Assembly (NCBI RefSeq): GCF_036322585.1
Contig: NZ_AP024600.1
Coordinates: 4,526,001 to 4,590,000 of the forward strand
Direction of reading: 5' to 3'
Length of the DNA: 64,000 bases
Source of the DNA: Luteolibacter sp. LG18
GTDB lineage: Bacteria; Verrucomicrobiota; Verrucomicrobiia; Verrucomicrobiales; Akkermansiaceae
The translations under genes were made by a program, and so were the position numbers. Position 1 is the stretch's first letter; every line of letters begins with the position of its first letter. This document shows positions 9,540 through 19,065 of this stretch, one piece after another. The notes under the pieces were generated by a model. That model had not been told where the DNA came from. It made no database searches and was given only the letters and a program-made list of their open reading frames with translations.

Positions 9540-9998
9540 TCACCTGAAGTCCTCGGTCTCCTCGAGGATGTATTCGAAGAGATTGGCGGCCTTGACCGCG
9601 ACGATCTCCCGCTGGGCGGTGTCCCAGACCTTGATCTCGTCCGTCTCCAGATCCACACAGTGGAACTCGTCGCCTTCGTTATTGAAGATCACGAAGAGGT
9701 TCGCGGGCAGATCCAGTTCTCTCCTTTTTCTGGCGGTGAACCACACGCCATCGGGCACACGGCTGTCGATGAAGTCGCTCGAAACGACCCCGTAATACTC
9801 CAAGGGGCCGAATGCCAGCGTTCCCCAGATGCTGGCGTATTGCTTCAAGGACTCCGTGAACGAGACGCCCAGATGCGCTTCCGCACGAGCCACTAGTTCG
9901 GGGGACACGCCGATGCCGCGGTCGACCGCATCCGGATCACTTTCGATCACGGCTTGGAGCCGTGCGAATGCACTGGTGTGAGAGTGGTTGTGGCTCAT
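9540..9998 (-). CDS. SMI1/KNR4 (SUKH) family immunity-like protein
   Basis: A 152-residue protein with the SUKH layout: I-G-V-S-P-E-L-V-A-R-A-E-A-H-L-G-V at the N-terminus, then Y-G-V-V-S-S-D-F near 85, and L-F-V-I-F-N-N-E-G-D-E near 115. SUKH proteins commonly neutralise polymorphic or contact-dependent toxins. Start at 9998 (M-S-H-N-H-S) was chosen because the domain begins soon after; upstream in-frame codons look non-coding. It is the last of four consecutive minus-strand immunity-like genes, and no toxin gene is adjacent. Confidence 0.65.
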   Translation of the reverse strand: MSHNHSHTSAFARLQAVIESDPDAVDRGIGVSPELVARAEAHLGVSFTESLKQYASIWGTLAFGPLEYYGVVSSDFIDSRVPDGVWFTARKRRELDLPANLFVIFNNEGDEFHCVDLETDEIKVWDTAQREIVAVKAANLFEYILEETEDFR

Positions 9999-10072
9999 GG
10001 GTTTTTCGGGAATCCCCCCCCTGCCTGCGGAATAGTCCGATCGCTTCCCGAGGGGCTGGGATTTAGCATCCA

Positions 10073-10618
10073 TCACGGCCGGATTTCGGATGGCAAGGTG
10101 AACTCGCAAAGTCTGGAACCAGCGAACAGATCCTTCACGCACTCCGAGACAAGCAGAAATGACCTGAAGTCGTCCAGTCGCGCAAGATGGATGCCCTCCA
10201 TTGACTCCGGCAAGAGTTGCAACTTTTGCAACTTCATCACCTGCTTGGTTCCCGGGATGTGAAGAGCCTTTGATGCGCTCCAGTCGACGGCGGGAATAGC
10301 CTTCAGTGGATTGATGAGGGTCGCCTCCATTTCACCGTCGTCACAAGCCACCACCGCGGGCACCCCTTGGACGCTGGTTCCAGCCAGATTCAGCAAGCAG
10401 GCACCCGTTTCGTTTGACACCAAGGGGAGCATGGCGGAGTTGGGAAAATAGCACTCTCGACGGATCGTGGACAGCAATCCTCGAAAGACAAACCGGACGG
10501 GTTTCGCGGAATCGAAAGGAACCGCCTTCCGGAACAAGACCGGGTCAACCGTGTCTTTGTCGTGGATAGCGATAAGATTGTCGGGGCAGTCGGAGGCGAT
10601 TCGCCAGAGGTAAGTCAT
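10073..10618 (-). CDS. Imm11-like (DUF1629) immunity-like protein
   Basis: A 181-residue protein without signal peptide or membrane segment. The C-terminal layout, with L-V-S-E-C-V-K-D-L-F-A-G-S followed by a short beta ending, resembles Imm11/DUF1629 proteins, where a conserved segment of that type closes the domain. The family match is by eye and moderate at best. It lies between two other immunity-like genes on the same strand, which is the main support for the role. Otherwise it is a hypothetical protein. Confidence 0.45.
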   Translation of the reverse strand: MTYLWRIASDCPDNLIAIHDKDTVDPVLFRKAVPFDSAKPVRFVFRGLLSTIRRECYFPNSAMLPLVSNETGACLLNLAGTSVQGVPAVVACDDGEMEATLINPLKAIPAVDWSASKALHIPGTKQVMKLQKLQLLPESMEGIHLARLDDFRSFLLVSECVKDLFAGSRLCEFTLPSEIRP

Positions 10619-10659
10619 GGAAACAGCGATCGTGCCCTCTTATCTGGATTCCCGTGACT

Positions 10660-11310
10660 TCAGGAAAGGCCGCATGAGGCCATCAGACGATGGAGGACCT
10701 CACACCCAGCGGCCGATTTGACGACCGAATCGACCGTGATTTCGCACCTTCCCGGACCGATGGCAATGTGGCTCGAAACCGGGAGCGCCAGGAAGGGAAC
10801 GATCTCGGGTTTCTGGACACCCAATTGATACAGGGAGCAAAACTCCGCTTCGGGACCCGGGTATCCGGTTTCGGCAAACAACCATCCGGAATCCGGATCC
10901 TCAGCGTTGTCTCGGCTCATGGTATAGTCCCGGCTTTCGGTAAACCGCGGCGATACAATACCGGCCTGCAAAAGTGACGGGAACATGGGATCGCAATTGA
11001 AGAGATCACAGACCGATCGTTGCAGGTGCAGGTGCCGGATCGTATGGTTCACGCCCGGGCACCACTGGATCGGCATCGACTTGAAATCCGGTTCAAAAAC
11101 CTCCAGCACGTCGCCATTCTGACGCAGCAGAAGCAGCCCCCATCCCAGTTGAACGGTCTCGTTGTTGTGGAACCGCGTGCCATCACGAACCCGGGCCTCG
11201 AAGTAGTCGATGACCCAACGCGCCAGATCGGCTCCTTCCGCCTCGATCTGGAATACGATGTCCGGCTGATCAGGAGGTGAATTCCGGGTGGAGAGTTTCA
11301 TTTCATTCAC
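10660..11310 (-). CDS. DUF2185 (Imm33)-like immunity-like protein
   Basis: A 216-residue protein. The C-terminal half has D-P-D-S-G-W-L-F-A-E-T-G near residue 140, S-L-Y-Q-L-G-V-Q-K-P-E-I-V-P-F-L near 160 and L-P-V-S-S-H-I-A-I near 177. That order mirrors the DSGW, IYD..N..., PSIIPLLDAP-G blocks of DUF2185 immunity proteins. The N-terminal half is unassigned. Its ATG overlaps the stop of the next upstream gene (11307-11310), so the two are coupled. Confidence 0.5.
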   Translation of the reverse strand: MNEMKLSTRNSPPDQPDIVFQIEAEGADLARWVIDYFEARVRDGTRFHNNETVQLGWGLLLLRQNGDVLEVFEPDFKSMPIQWCPGVNHTIRHLHLQRSVCDLFNCDPMFPSLLQAGIVSPRFTESRDYTMSRDNAEDPDSGWLFAETGYPGPEAEFCSLYQLGVQKPEIVPFLALPVSSHIAIGPGRCEITVDSVVKSAAGCEVLHRLMASCGLS

Positions 11311-11615
11311 GCGTCATCGAATGACACAGGCACTCCAAGTTCATTTGATAGGGCCATTTCCGCAAGGTGGATGATCCTTTCTATCTGCGATTTTGTTCCC
11401 GTGTGGGCTGTGAGCAACACCCCGTCCTCCAGAAGCCTGAGGGCGACATCTTCTGGCCATTCCACCCTTCGGGGCGTGCCATTCCATCGCAGCAACACTT
11501 CATTCGCTTGCTCCCGCTCAATCACGCACAGGCCGTCGTCTACTAGAACAGACGCAATGGAATCCAATGCCGATATCTCGACCGGATGTGTTTGTGCGAT
11601 AAATTCGTCAGCCAT
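11307..11615 (-). CDS. Small hypothetical protein of the immunity-like cluster
   Basis: About 102 residues starting at M-A-D-E-F (11615); an alternative ATG lies at 11621. It is soluble and acidic, with no motif I can name. It is first of the four-gene minus-strand cluster, and its stop overlaps the start of the DUF2185-like gene. Its role is suggested only by neighbours. Confidence 0.5.
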   Translation of the reverse strand: MADEFIAQTHPVEISALDSIASVLVDDGLCVIEREQANEVLLRWNGTPRRVEWPEDVALRLLEDGVLLTAHTGTKSQIERIIHLAEMALSNELGVPVSFDDA

Positions 11616-11663
11616 CTTCAAGAACCGCTGGGACGACTGCGTGGGAAAGCCCGCAGGAAGCCG

Positions 11664-13124
11664 TCAGCCCAGCTTGGCCTTGAGCAGGTCGGTGACCTGT
11701 TTCGGGTTGGGCTTGGTGGAGGAGGCTTTCATGACCTGGCCGGTGAGCCAGTTCAGCAGCTTGTCGTTGCCGCCCTTGATCTCGGCGACCTTCTCCGGGT
11801 TCGCGGCGATGACCTGGTCGCAGAGCGTGTCGAGTTCACCGGCGTCGGTCGGCTCGAAGCCGAGCTCCTTCGCGATCGCGGCCGGGGCCTCGTCCGGGCT
11901 GTCGAAGAGCACGGTGAAGACCTCTTTGGCCTGGCTGGAGGCCAGCGTGCCGTCCTCGACCAGCGCGAGCAGGTCGTGGATCTTCGCGGTGGAAACGGGG
12001 CATTCGGCGATGGCGATGCTGCGCTCGTTGAGCAGGCCGAGGAGGTTGTTGATGATGAAGTTCGCGACCTTCTTGCCGGCGATGGCGCCGGCACCATGGC
12101 CGCTGACTTCCTCGAAGAACACGGCGAGATCCTTGTCCGAGGACAGCACCGAGGCATCGTAGGCCGTCACGCCATACTCGCTTTCGAAACGCGCGGCCTT
12201 CTGGTGCGGCAGCTCCGGCACCAGCGGAAGGACCTTCTCCAACAGCGGCGCGGTGCGGACCGGCAGCAGGTCGGGGCAGGGGAAGTAGCGGTAATCGTCG
12301 GCGTTCTCCTTGGTGCGGAGGATGGTGGTTTCGCCGCGGTCATCGTCCCAGCGGCGGGTCGACTGGATCTGCGGGATGCCCATGTCGAGCTCCTCGCTCT
12401 GGCGCTCGACCTCGAAATGGATCGCACGGCGGATGGCCGAGACGGAGTTGAGGTTCTTCAGCTCGACCTTGGTGCCGAGCGGGTCGGATTCCTTCTCGCG
12501 CAGGGAGATGTTCACGTCGCAGCGCATCTGGCCCTTCTCCATGTCGGCATCGGACACGCCGCCCTGGACGAGGATCATCTGCAGCGAGCGCAGGTAGGAG
12601 CAGACCTCCTCCGCGGACTCGAGATCGGCCTCGCTGACGATCTCCATCAGCGGGGTGCCGGCGCGGTTGAAATCGATCACCGAGGTGGTGCCGAGGTGGG
12701 TGGACTTCGCCACGTCTTCCTCAAGGTGGATGCGGTTCAGGCGCACCACCTTGCCGGGGTTCTTGATGTTCTTCCGGACGTCCGTCGGGTAGCAGTGGTC
12801 GTAGAGGGGCACGCCGCCGCCGAGGCAGAGCGGCTTGTCCATCTGCGTCGTCTGGTAGTTCTTCGGCATGTCCGGATAGAAGTAGTTCTTCCGGTCCCAG
12901 AACGAGATTTCCGGGGAGCCGCAGCCGAGCAGCAGGCCGGTGAGCAGCGTCTTCTCGATCGCCTCGCGGTTCAGCACCGGCAGCGCGCCGGGCAGGCCGA
13001 GGCACACCGGGCAGGTGTTCGTGTTCGGGTCTTCCGCGAACGAGGTGCGGCAGGCGCAGAACATCTTGGTCTGCGTTTTGACCTGGCAGTGGACTTCGAG
13101 GCCGATGGTGACGAGGTAGGGCAT
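11664..13124 (-). CDS. gatB: Asp-tRNA(Asn)/Glu-tRNA(Gln) amidotransferase subunit B
   Basis: A 486-residue GatB. It activates the mischarged aminoacyl-tRNA with ATP before GatA-derived ammonia is added. Visible hallmarks are I-G-L-E-V-H-C-Q at the N-terminus, the zinc-type cysteines in M-F-C-A-C-R and N-T-C-P-V-C-L-G-L-P-G, F-D-R-K-N-Y-F-Y-P-D-M-P-K near 84, and the YqeY-like tail ending K-A-K-L-G. gatA and gatC are not in the window. It is preceded on the same strand by a CvpA-like gene 41 nt upstream. Confidence 0.95.
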   Translation of the reverse strand: MPYLVTIGLEVHCQVKTQTKMFCACRTSFAEDPNTNTCPVCLGLPGALPVLNREAIEKTLLTGLLLGCGSPEISFWDRKNYFYPDMPKNYQTTQMDKPLCLGGGVPLYDHCYPTDVRKNIKNPGKVVRLNRIHLEEDVAKSTHLGTTSVIDFNRAGTPLMEIVSEADLESAEEVCSYLRSLQMILVQGGVSDADMEKGQMRCDVNISLREKESDPLGTKVELKNLNSVSAIRRAIHFEVERQSEELDMGIPQIQSTRRWDDDRGETTILRTKENADDYRYFPCPDLLPVRTAPLLEKVLPLVPELPHQKAARFESEYGVTAYDASVLSSDKDLAVFFEEVSGHGAGAIAGKKVANFIINNLLGLLNERSIAIAECPVSTAKIHDLLALVEDGTLASSQAKEVFTVLFDSPDEAPAAIAKELGFEPTDAGELDTLCDQVIAANPEKVAEIKGGNDKLLNWLTGQVMKASSTKPNPKQVTDLLKAKLG

Positions 13125-13165
13125 TGCGGGGAATGGAAAAGGAAAGGGGAGGGACGGATCGCCTG

Positions 13166-13981
13166 TTAGAGTTGGAGGTCCTTCAGTGCCTGGCGCACCT
13201 TCGGATCGTTCAACGCCTTGTTGACGTCCGGGTGGTTGAGGAGCGCGCCGTAGTGCTGCTCGCGGGCGAGGTTCTTGAGGCGGGGCTCGTCCACCGGGAT
13301 GGCCTTCAGCACCGGGCCTTCGACCACCGGGATGGCCTTCGGCGGCACCTTGTCCCCGGCCTTCGCGGTGATGAGTTTCGCGATGGTCAGGCGGAGCCGG
13401 TCCTGGGTGAGTTCATCGAGTTTCGCCAGCCAATCGGCGGGGACGTTGGCCTCGATGGTCTTCTTGAGGTCCTCGGCGGTCTTCGCCCATTCCGGGCGTT
13501 TCGTGGACGTCTCGCGGTCGGCGAAGGACCGGAGTTCGCCGAGGGTGCCGACGTGGTTCACCAGCAGGATGCCCGCGGCGGAAATCAGCGAGGTGGGGAC
13601 CAGCGCCAGCGGGATGGCGAGCAGTCGGCCGAGGAACGACGGCTTCCGTCCCTCGGTGTTGCCGAAGGGCTTGGTCACGAAATTGATGATCAGCCGCAGG
13701 ACGATGAAGGTGATCAAACCCGCCGCCACCGGCCAGGCGACGTCGAGCCACGGCAGCGGCTTGCCGGTGTAGCGGATCGCGATGGCGGGGGATTCCCGCC
13801 ACGCCCACAGGCCCGCGTAAACCGCGGCGGCGATCGCCATCGAGCCGAGCAGGATCCGGAAAATGCCACGGATCATCGCCATCACCGCACAGAACAGGAA
13901 GATCACCAGCACGGCGGTGCCGAGGCTGAGCTGCGGCACTCCGCTGTTCCGGATGCTGTCGATGAAGGATTGGATGTCCAT
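13166..13981 (-). CDS. CvpA-like inner membrane protein
   Basis: A 271-residue protein with about four N-terminal transmembrane segments (roughly residues 20-38, 43-62, 80-102 and 120-145) and a charged, soluble C-terminal half. The topology and the G-x-x-R-I-L-L-G run recall CvpA-family proteins, but identity is too weak to be firm. The C-terminal part holds a repeated L-N-x-P-x-V/D motif. It sits between aroC and gatB on the same strand; function unknown. Confidence 0.6.
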   Translation of the reverse strand: MDIQSFIDSIRNSGVPQLSLGTAVLVIFLFCAVMAMIRGIFRILLGSMAIAAAVYAGLWAWRESPAIAIRYTGKPLPWLDVAWPVAAGLITFIVLRLIINFVTKPFGNTEGRKPSFLGRLLAIPLALVPTSLISAAGILLVNHVGTLGELRSFADRETSTKRPEWAKTAEDLKKTIEANVPADWLAKLDELTQDRLRLTIAKLITAKAGDKVPPKAIPVVEGPVLKAIPVDEPRLKNLAREQHYGALLNHPDVNKALNDPKVRQALKDLQL

Positions 13982-14010
13982 GGCGTCGGGTGGTCAGGGA
14001 ACCACGCGGA

Positions 14011-15168
14011 TCAGGTGGGGTCGATCGGCGAGGGAGACTCGGTCGGGTCGAAATCGTCTTCGTGGCTGATCTCGGGAAGAACCGGCAGGCCGTTCTGGGC
14101 GCGCTGGCGCAGGAGGTGGTCCATCAGCACCAGCGTGGCCATGGCCTCGACCATCGGCACGGCGCGCGGCAGCACGCAGGCATCGTGGCGACCGCGGCCC
14201 TGCAGCTCGGTGTTCTCGCCGCTGGAGGTCACGGTTTCCTGGGAGGTCATGATCGTGGCGGTCGGCTTGAAGGCCACGCGGAAGATAATGTTCTCGCCAT
14301 TGGAAATGCCGCCCTGGATGCCGCCGGAGCGGTTCGAGGTGGTGCGGACCCGGCCATCGATCATCCGGAAGGGATCGTTGTGCTCGCGACCGGTGAGCAG
14401 GGTGCCGCCGAAACCGGAACCGACCTCAAAGCCCTTGGTGGCGGGCAGGGACAGCATCGCCTTCGCCAGATCGGCCTCCAGCTTGTCGAAGACCGGCTCG
14501 CCGAGCCCCGGCGGGCAGCCGCGGATCACGCATTCGACCACGCCGCCGACGGAGTTGCCCTCGCCGCGGACTTCCTTGATGCGCTCGATCATCGGCTCGG
14601 CCATGGCCGGATCGCCGGTGCGCACGATGTTTCCTTCGATCGTTTCAAAGGTGACCGTCTCCGGGTCGACGTTGGCGTTGAGGTTGTGGATCGACTTGAC
14701 CCACGCCAGCACCTCGATGCCGGGGTGGAGGGCCTGCAGGACCTGGGTGGCCACGGCGGCGGCGGCCACGCGGCCGATGGTTTCGCGGGCGGAGGCGCGG
14801 CCACCGCCGGAGGGCGCGCGCAGGCCGTATTTCGCATCGTAGGTGTAGTCGGCGTGGGACGGGCGGTACTTCACCGCCATCTCGTCGTAGGCGGACGGGC
14901 GCTGGTCGGTGTTGCGCACGACGATGGCGATGGGGGTGCCGAGTGTGACACCGTCGTGGGTGCCGGAAAGAATCTCCGCGGTGTCCGCCTCCTTGCGCGG
15001 GGTGACGATCTCGCTCTGGCCGGGACGGCGGCGGTCGAGTTCGCGCTGGATATGGGCTTCGGTGAGCGGAACGCGCGGCGGGCAGCCGTCGATGATGACC
15101 CCGACGCCGCCGCCGTGCGACTCGCCGAAGGTGTGGATGCGGAAACTGTGGCCGAAGCTGGACGACAT
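14011..15168 (-). CDS. aroC: Chorismate synthase
   Basis: A 385-residue FMN-dependent enzyme making chorismate from EPSP, the last step of the shikimate pathway. Hallmarks are [11 protein letters not shown] near residue 14, R-P-S-H-A-D-Y-T near 102 and R-A-S-A-R-E-T-I near 123, plus the G-I-S-N-G-E block. The frame is open far upstream, but 15168 was chosen because M-S-S-S-F-G-H-S-F matches the usual family start. The C-terminus is followed closely by the CvpA-like gene. Confidence 0.95.
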   Translation of the reverse strand: MSSSFGHSFRIHTFGESHGGGVGVIIDGCPPRVPLTEAHIQRELDRRRPGQSEIVTPRKEADTAEILSGTHDGVTLGTPIAIVVRNTDQRPSAYDEMAVKYRPSHADYTYDAKYGLRAPSGGGRASARETIGRVAAAAVATQVLQALHPGIEVLAWVKSIHNLNANVDPETVTFETIEGNIVRTGDPAMAEPMIERIKEVRGEGNSVGGVVECVIRGCPPGLGEPVFDKLEADLAKAMLSLPATKGFEVGSGFGGTLLTGREHNDPFRMIDGRVRTTSNRSGGIQGGISNGENIIFRVAFKPTATIMTSQETVTSSGENTELQGRGRHDACVLPRAVPMVEAMATLVLMDHLLRQRAQNGLPVLPEISHEDDFDPTESPSPIDPT

Positions 15169-15339
15169 GCCGGGGAGGTTAGGAGCGGGAATTCGAACCG
15201 CCAAGAGCGAATGGAGATTGGAGCGTGAGGCTTTCGGTGGCTCCTGTGACGGAACCGACACCGGAAAGGGAGTGAGAATGTGACGACGGGTCTGGTTTCC
15301 TGTCACCCGACGGAACGAGTTCGTGCCCGTCGATTGCGC

Positions 15340-17280
15340 ATGAAAATCGATTTCGTGACCGATACCTTCCCGCCGGACGTGAATGGCGTTTCGATGACGC
15401 TGGGGAGGCTCACCGATGGACTCCGGCGGCGCGGCCACCGGGTGCATGTGATCCGCACCGGCGAGGGCAAGGCGGGGGAAACCATCGCCGCCTCCGTGGC
15501 CCTGCCGGGCTACAAGGAGGTCCGGGTGGGACTGCCGGGTCCGTTCAAGCTGCGCAAGCGCTGGCTGAAGAAGCGTCCGGACGCGATCTACGTGGCCACC
15601 GAGAGCCCGCTGGGCGATTCCGCGGTGAAGGCGGCGAAAACGCTCGGGATCCCGGTGATCACGGGCTTCCACACCAATTTCCACGAATACATGGAGCAGT
15701 ACCGCCTCGGCGGGCTCCAGCCGGCGGCGAAGTTCTACTTGAAGCGCTTCCACAGCCGCGCCGATTGCACCCTGGCACCGTCCCCGGAGGTGGTGGAAAC
15801 GCTGCGTGCCGAGGGCTTCCCGGAGGTCCATTTGCTGGGCCGCGGGGTGGATACGGTGCTGTTTCACCCGGAGAAGCGCCGCGCCGCGCTTCGTGAGACC
15901 TGGGGGGCGAACGATGGCTCGCCGGTGGTGCTGATCGTCGGGCGGGTCGCGCCCGAGAAGAATCTCGATCTCGGAATGGAGGTCTTCCGCAAGATGGAGG
16001 AGGCCTTTTCCGGAGCCCGCTGCGTGGTGGTGGGGGATGGTCCGATCCGGGCCCGCCTCCAGGAAGCCCATCCGCGGGTCCATTTCGCGGGCGTGCAAAC
16101 CGGCGAGGAACTCGCGGCCCATTATGCCTCGGCGGACATCCTGCTGTTCCCGAGCGAGACCGAGACTTTTGGAAACGTGGTGCTGGAAGGCCTGGCCAGC
16201 GGTTTAGTCACCGTGAGCTACGATTACGCCGCCCCGGCCCGTCACGTGAGCCACGGCGAGAATGGCCTGAAGGCCGTGAAGGGGGATGCCGGCCAGTTCA
16301 CCCGGCTGGCGCTGGAAGCGCTCGATCTGGCGGCCCATCAAAATCTCCGGCGTTCCGCCCGCCAGACGGCGGAAACCCTGGGCTGGGATCAGGTGATCGC
16401 CTCCTTCGAGGAGCGTTTGTCTATTTTGGCGGGGCAATCGCGGGACATCCTGCGCCATCACCTGACGCCGAAGAAGCGTCCCAAACTCGGCTGCCGAACC
16501 GTGTTCCTGTCCGACATCCATCTCGGCACGCCCGACAGCAAGGCCGCCGAGGTCGTCCATTTCCTCAAACACCTGCGCTGCGAGAAACTGGTGCTCAATG
16601 GTGACATCATCGACGGCTGGGCCCTGCGCCGCGGCGCGCGCTGGCGCGGACGGCACAGCCGGTTCATCCGCAAGGTGCTCAAGATGATGGAAAAGGAGAA
16701 GACCGAGGTCATCTACATCCGCGGCAACCACGACGACATCCTTGAGCGCTTCCTGCCGCTCGCCTTCGGCCGCCTCAAGGTGATGAAGGAGCACATCCAC
16801 CATGCCCTCAATGGCCAGCGTTACCTGGTGGTCCATGGCGATGGCTTCGACAGCGTTTCCACCAACCACAAGTGGCTGGCGGTGCTGGGGTCGGTGGGCT
16901 ACGACGCGCTGCTGAACCTGAACCGGCTCTACAACCGCTGGCGGGCGTGGCGCGGGAAGGAATACTTCTCCCTGAGCAAGAAGATCAAAGCCAAGGTGAA
17001 GAGCGCCGTGAGCTTCGTGGACCGCTACGAGCAGCAGCTCCAGGAGCTGGCCCGCCACAAGAAATGCGATGGCATCATCTGTGGCCACATCCACACGCCC
17101 GAGGACAAGCAGGTGGGGGAGATCCATTATCTGAACTCCGGCGACTGGGTGGAAAGCCTCACCGCGATCCTTGAACACGTGGATGGCAAGATGGAGCTGG
17201 TGGAGTACAGCTCGTTCCTCGCGAAGCTCGGGAGCCGCCCGGAGATCGAGGAGGAAGTGGAAGAGATCGAGGCGGCGTGA
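15340..17280 (+). CDS. Fusion of a GT4 glycosyltransferase and an LpxH-like metallophosphoesterase
   Basis: A 646-residue two-domain protein. Residues 1 to about 370 are a GT-B family 4 glycosyltransferase, with G-F-H-T-N-F-H near 110, V-G-R-V-A-P-E-K-N near 207 and the donor motif [11 protein letters not shown] near 271. Residues about 385 to 630 are a COG2908-type phosphoesterase with all metal motifs: S-D-I-H-L-G, N-G-D-I-I-D-G, R-G-N-H-D-D, V-H-G-D and G-H-I-H-T-P. COG2908 includes UDP-2,3-diacylglucosamine hydrolases of lipid A synthesis. The reading frame is continuous through the linker, so the fusion is real in this sequence. Substrates are unknown. Confidence 0.85.
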   Translation: MKIDFVTDTFPPDVNGVSMTLGRLTDGLRRRGHRVHVIRTGEGKAGETIAASVALPGYKEVRVGLPGPFKLRKRWLKKRPDAIYVATESPLGDSAVKAAKTLGIPVITGFHTNFHEYMEQYRLGGLQPAAKFYLKRFHSRADCTLAPSPEVVETLRAEGFPEVHLLGRGVDTVLFHPEKRRAALRETWGANDGSPVVLIVGRVAPEKNLDLGMEVFRKMEEAFSGARCVVVGDGPIRARLQEAHPRVHFAGVQTGEELAAHYASADILLFPSETETFGNVVLEGLASGLVTVSYDYAAPARHVSHGENGLKAVKGDAGQFTRLALEALDLAAHQNLRRSARQTAETLGWDQVIASFEERLSILAGQSRDILRHHLTPKKRPKLGCRTVFLSDIHLGTPDSKAAEVVHFLKHLRCEKLVLNGDIIDGWALRRGARWRGRHSRFIRKVLKMMEKEKTEVIYIRGNHDDILERFLPLAFGRLKVMKEHIHHALNGQRYLVVHGDGFDSVSTNHKWLAVLGSVGYDALLNLNRLYNRWRAWRGKEYFSLSKKIKAKVKSAVSFVDRYEQQLQELARHKKCDGIICGHIHTPEDKQVGEIHYLNSGDWVESLTAILEHVDGKMELVEYSSFLAKLGSRPEIEEEVEEIEAA

Positions 17281-17299
17281 GCTTGGGCTGGATCACGAG

Positions 17300-17406
17300 G
17301 TAGCGCGAAGCTTGGCTTCGCGTGTGGAATGCGGACGTTTGTTGGTGAGGATGCCCCTAATCCCAATGGGGCTCTCCTCCACACGCGAAGCCAAGCTTCG
17401 CGCTAC
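17300..17406. repeat. Inverted pair of GTAG-headed REP palindromes
   Basis: A plus copy (17300-17322) and a minus copy (17384-17406) both use arms cgcgaag and cttcgcg. They lie between the ends of two convergent genes, each just beyond a stop codon. Confidence 0.75.
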
Positions 17407-17979
17407 TTAGCGATCGCTTTCGACCTTCAACCGCAGGCGGCGGTCGTAGTCCTTCTGGTCGCGGTCGCAGGCGCGGAGGAAGCCGAGGATCTCCTCCTCG
17501 AGCTGGGCGCAGTGCTTGTCCCACTTTTCCGCGCCGCGGATGACGCGGGCGCTTTCCTTGATGTCGGTGAAGCGGATTTCCTCCGCGCCGACGACGCGCA
17601 GCTCATCGAGTTCCGCGCGGATGCGCTCGAAGAAAGCGAGTTCGAACCCATTGCCTGCCTCCTTCGCCGCGGGCAGCAGGGACACCGTGAGCGGCGGAGC
17701 CAACGGCTCCAGCTTCTCGGCGATCACCTCGCACCCGATCGTTTCCAGCATCTTCCGCACCTTGCAGAACAACTCCGACAACGGCAGCAACCGCAGCGGG
17801 CACTTCGTCTCCAAGTACTGCGCGATCCCCGAGCGGATGTCTTCCACGAAGGGAAAATCCTCCCGCTCCGCCGCCAACGCCGCACGGCGAAGGGCGTCAC
17901 CAAGCCACGCGGTATCGTAGTCGATCACCTGGTAGCGGCCGACTTGCAACGCGGGGCGGTTGCCGATGAGTGAGATCAC
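17407..17979 (-). CDS. Hypothetical protein
   Basis: A 190-residue soluble protein starting M-I-S-L-I-G-N-R-P-A-L-Q-V-G-R-Y-Q. No membrane segment or signal peptide is seen; the second half is helical and charged. I do not recognise the family. The reading frame is well conserved in codon bias (GC-rich third positions) and the gene lies 75 nt downstream of nrdR on the same strand. Its stop is adjacent to a REP palindrome. Confidence 0.6.
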   Translation of the reverse strand: MISLIGNRPALQVGRYQVIDYDTAWLGDALRRAALAAEREDFPFVEDIRSGIAQYLETKCPLRLLPLSELFCKVRKMLETIGCEVIAEKLEPLAPPLTVSLLPAAKEAGNGFELAFFERIRAELDELRVVGAEEIRFTDIKESARVIRGAEKWDKHCAQLEEEILGFLRACDRDQKDYDRRLRLKVESDR

Positions 17980-18054
17980 AGGGGACGGGATCTAGCGGGG
18001 TGGCGGGACAGCGGGGTTAGGGTTGGGTGGAAACAGCAGGGGTGGGTGAGAGGG

Positions 18055-18546
18055 TCAGTCCTTGAAGAGGCGCCGCTGGAGTGGATCGCGGGCGGCGCGC
18101 ATCGAGAGCGATTGGATTTCCTGGATGAACTCGTTGACGTTCTCGAACTGGCGGTAGACCGAGACGTAGCGGACGTAGGCCACGGGATCGATCTGGTGGA
18201 GCTTGTCCATGACCTTCGCGCCGATGGCGGAGGAGGGGACTTCGGAAAGGTGGTCCTTGTGCAGCTCGGCGAGGATCTCCTCCACCGCGCGGTCGAGGCG
18301 GTCCATCGGCACGGGGCGTTTCTCGCAGGCCTTCACGAGGCCGCTGAGGATCTTCTCGCGGTTCAGGGATTCGCGGGCCCCGTCGCGCTTCACCACGCGC
18401 AGATCGGTGCGTTCGATCTGTTCGTAGGTGGTATAGCGGTAGCTGCAATTGAGGCATTCGCGGCGGCGGCGGATGGTCGTGCCGTCCTTGGATGCGCGGG
18501 AATCGAGCACCTTGTCTTTGAGTGAGCCACATTGGATGCACCGCAT
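18055..18546 (-). CDS. nrdR: Transcriptional repressor NrdR
   Basis: A 163-residue regulator of ribonucleotide reductase genes. The zinc ribbon is complete (Cys3, Cys6, Cys31, Cys34) and is followed by R-R-R-R-E-C-L-N-C-S-Y-R-Y-T-T-Y-E and an ATP-cone with V-V-K-R-D-G-A-R-E near residue 50. The ATG at 18546 puts the first Cys at position 3, as in the family. It binds NrdR boxes as an ATP/dATP sensor. No nrd gene is in the window. Confidence 0.95.
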   Translation of the reverse strand: MRCIQCGSLKDKVLDSRASKDGTTIRRRRECLNCSYRYTTYEQIERTDLRVVKRDGARESLNREKILSGLVKACEKRPVPMDRLDRAVEEILAELHKDHLSEVPSSAIGAKVMDKLHQIDPVAYVRYVSVYRQFENVNEFIQEIQSLSMRAARDPLQRRLFKD

Positions 18547-19065
18547 AAGCCAGAGGGGACAGCAACGAATGTCCGAGAGTGTGTTTACGATATATGGTGG
18601 CGTCAACGCGAAAACGGTAGCTTATTTTGTGTTATGGTCGTGATGATCGGGTATTCCGTAGGGAAGTTTTTGGAAAAGCGGGCGTAGGCCCCGGGAGGAA
18701 GCCGAAGCTGACAAAAAGACTCCAGGGGGCGGAGGGTGGCGCATGGAAGCCTTGGCATGACGCACCTCTTGAACTCTGCATCCCGAATGGGATGACAGCC
18801 CCGGTAGCCAGAGGTTGAGGAGCCTTGGCGACGACACCTCCGGTAGGGGCGGGAAGGTCATTCGATCCCGGAGGGGATCGCAGCCGGGCTCGAAGGCCTG
18901 CGGAATTCCATTTATCATTCCACCCGCGGAGCCGGGGCTCGTGTCTCGCGCTCCCTCCGGGGCGCAAGAATGACATGCCGCTCTGGTCCGGTGGTTTCAC
19001 CACCGGCTAATCTCTCATGCCCCTACCGGGGCGACAGAGCCCTCTTGGAGGAAACTTGTGCGACC
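18547..19065. other. Repeat-rich intergenic region
   Basis: No gene is supported. The region is a mosaic of short hairpins: atcccgaatgggat near 18781, the 36-nt covarying hairpin at 18808-18843, gatcccggaggggatc near 18864, and a ggtggtttcaccacc hairpin near 18991. Very similar mosaics recur at 23216-23527 and 40681-41060. Confidence 0.6.
18808..18843 (+). repeat. 36-nt covarying hairpin repeat, copy 1
   Basis: Arms ccagaggt and acctccgg (one mismatch) enclose a conserved 20-nt loop starting tgaggagcc and ending gcgacgac. Other copies are at 23270, 40733 and 40910. Confidence 0.65.

Noticed and set aside
9540-11615. Immunity-like genes as a toxin-antitoxin module
   Set aside because: No toxin-like partner gene is adjacent; all four genes look like antitoxin-side or unknown proteins.
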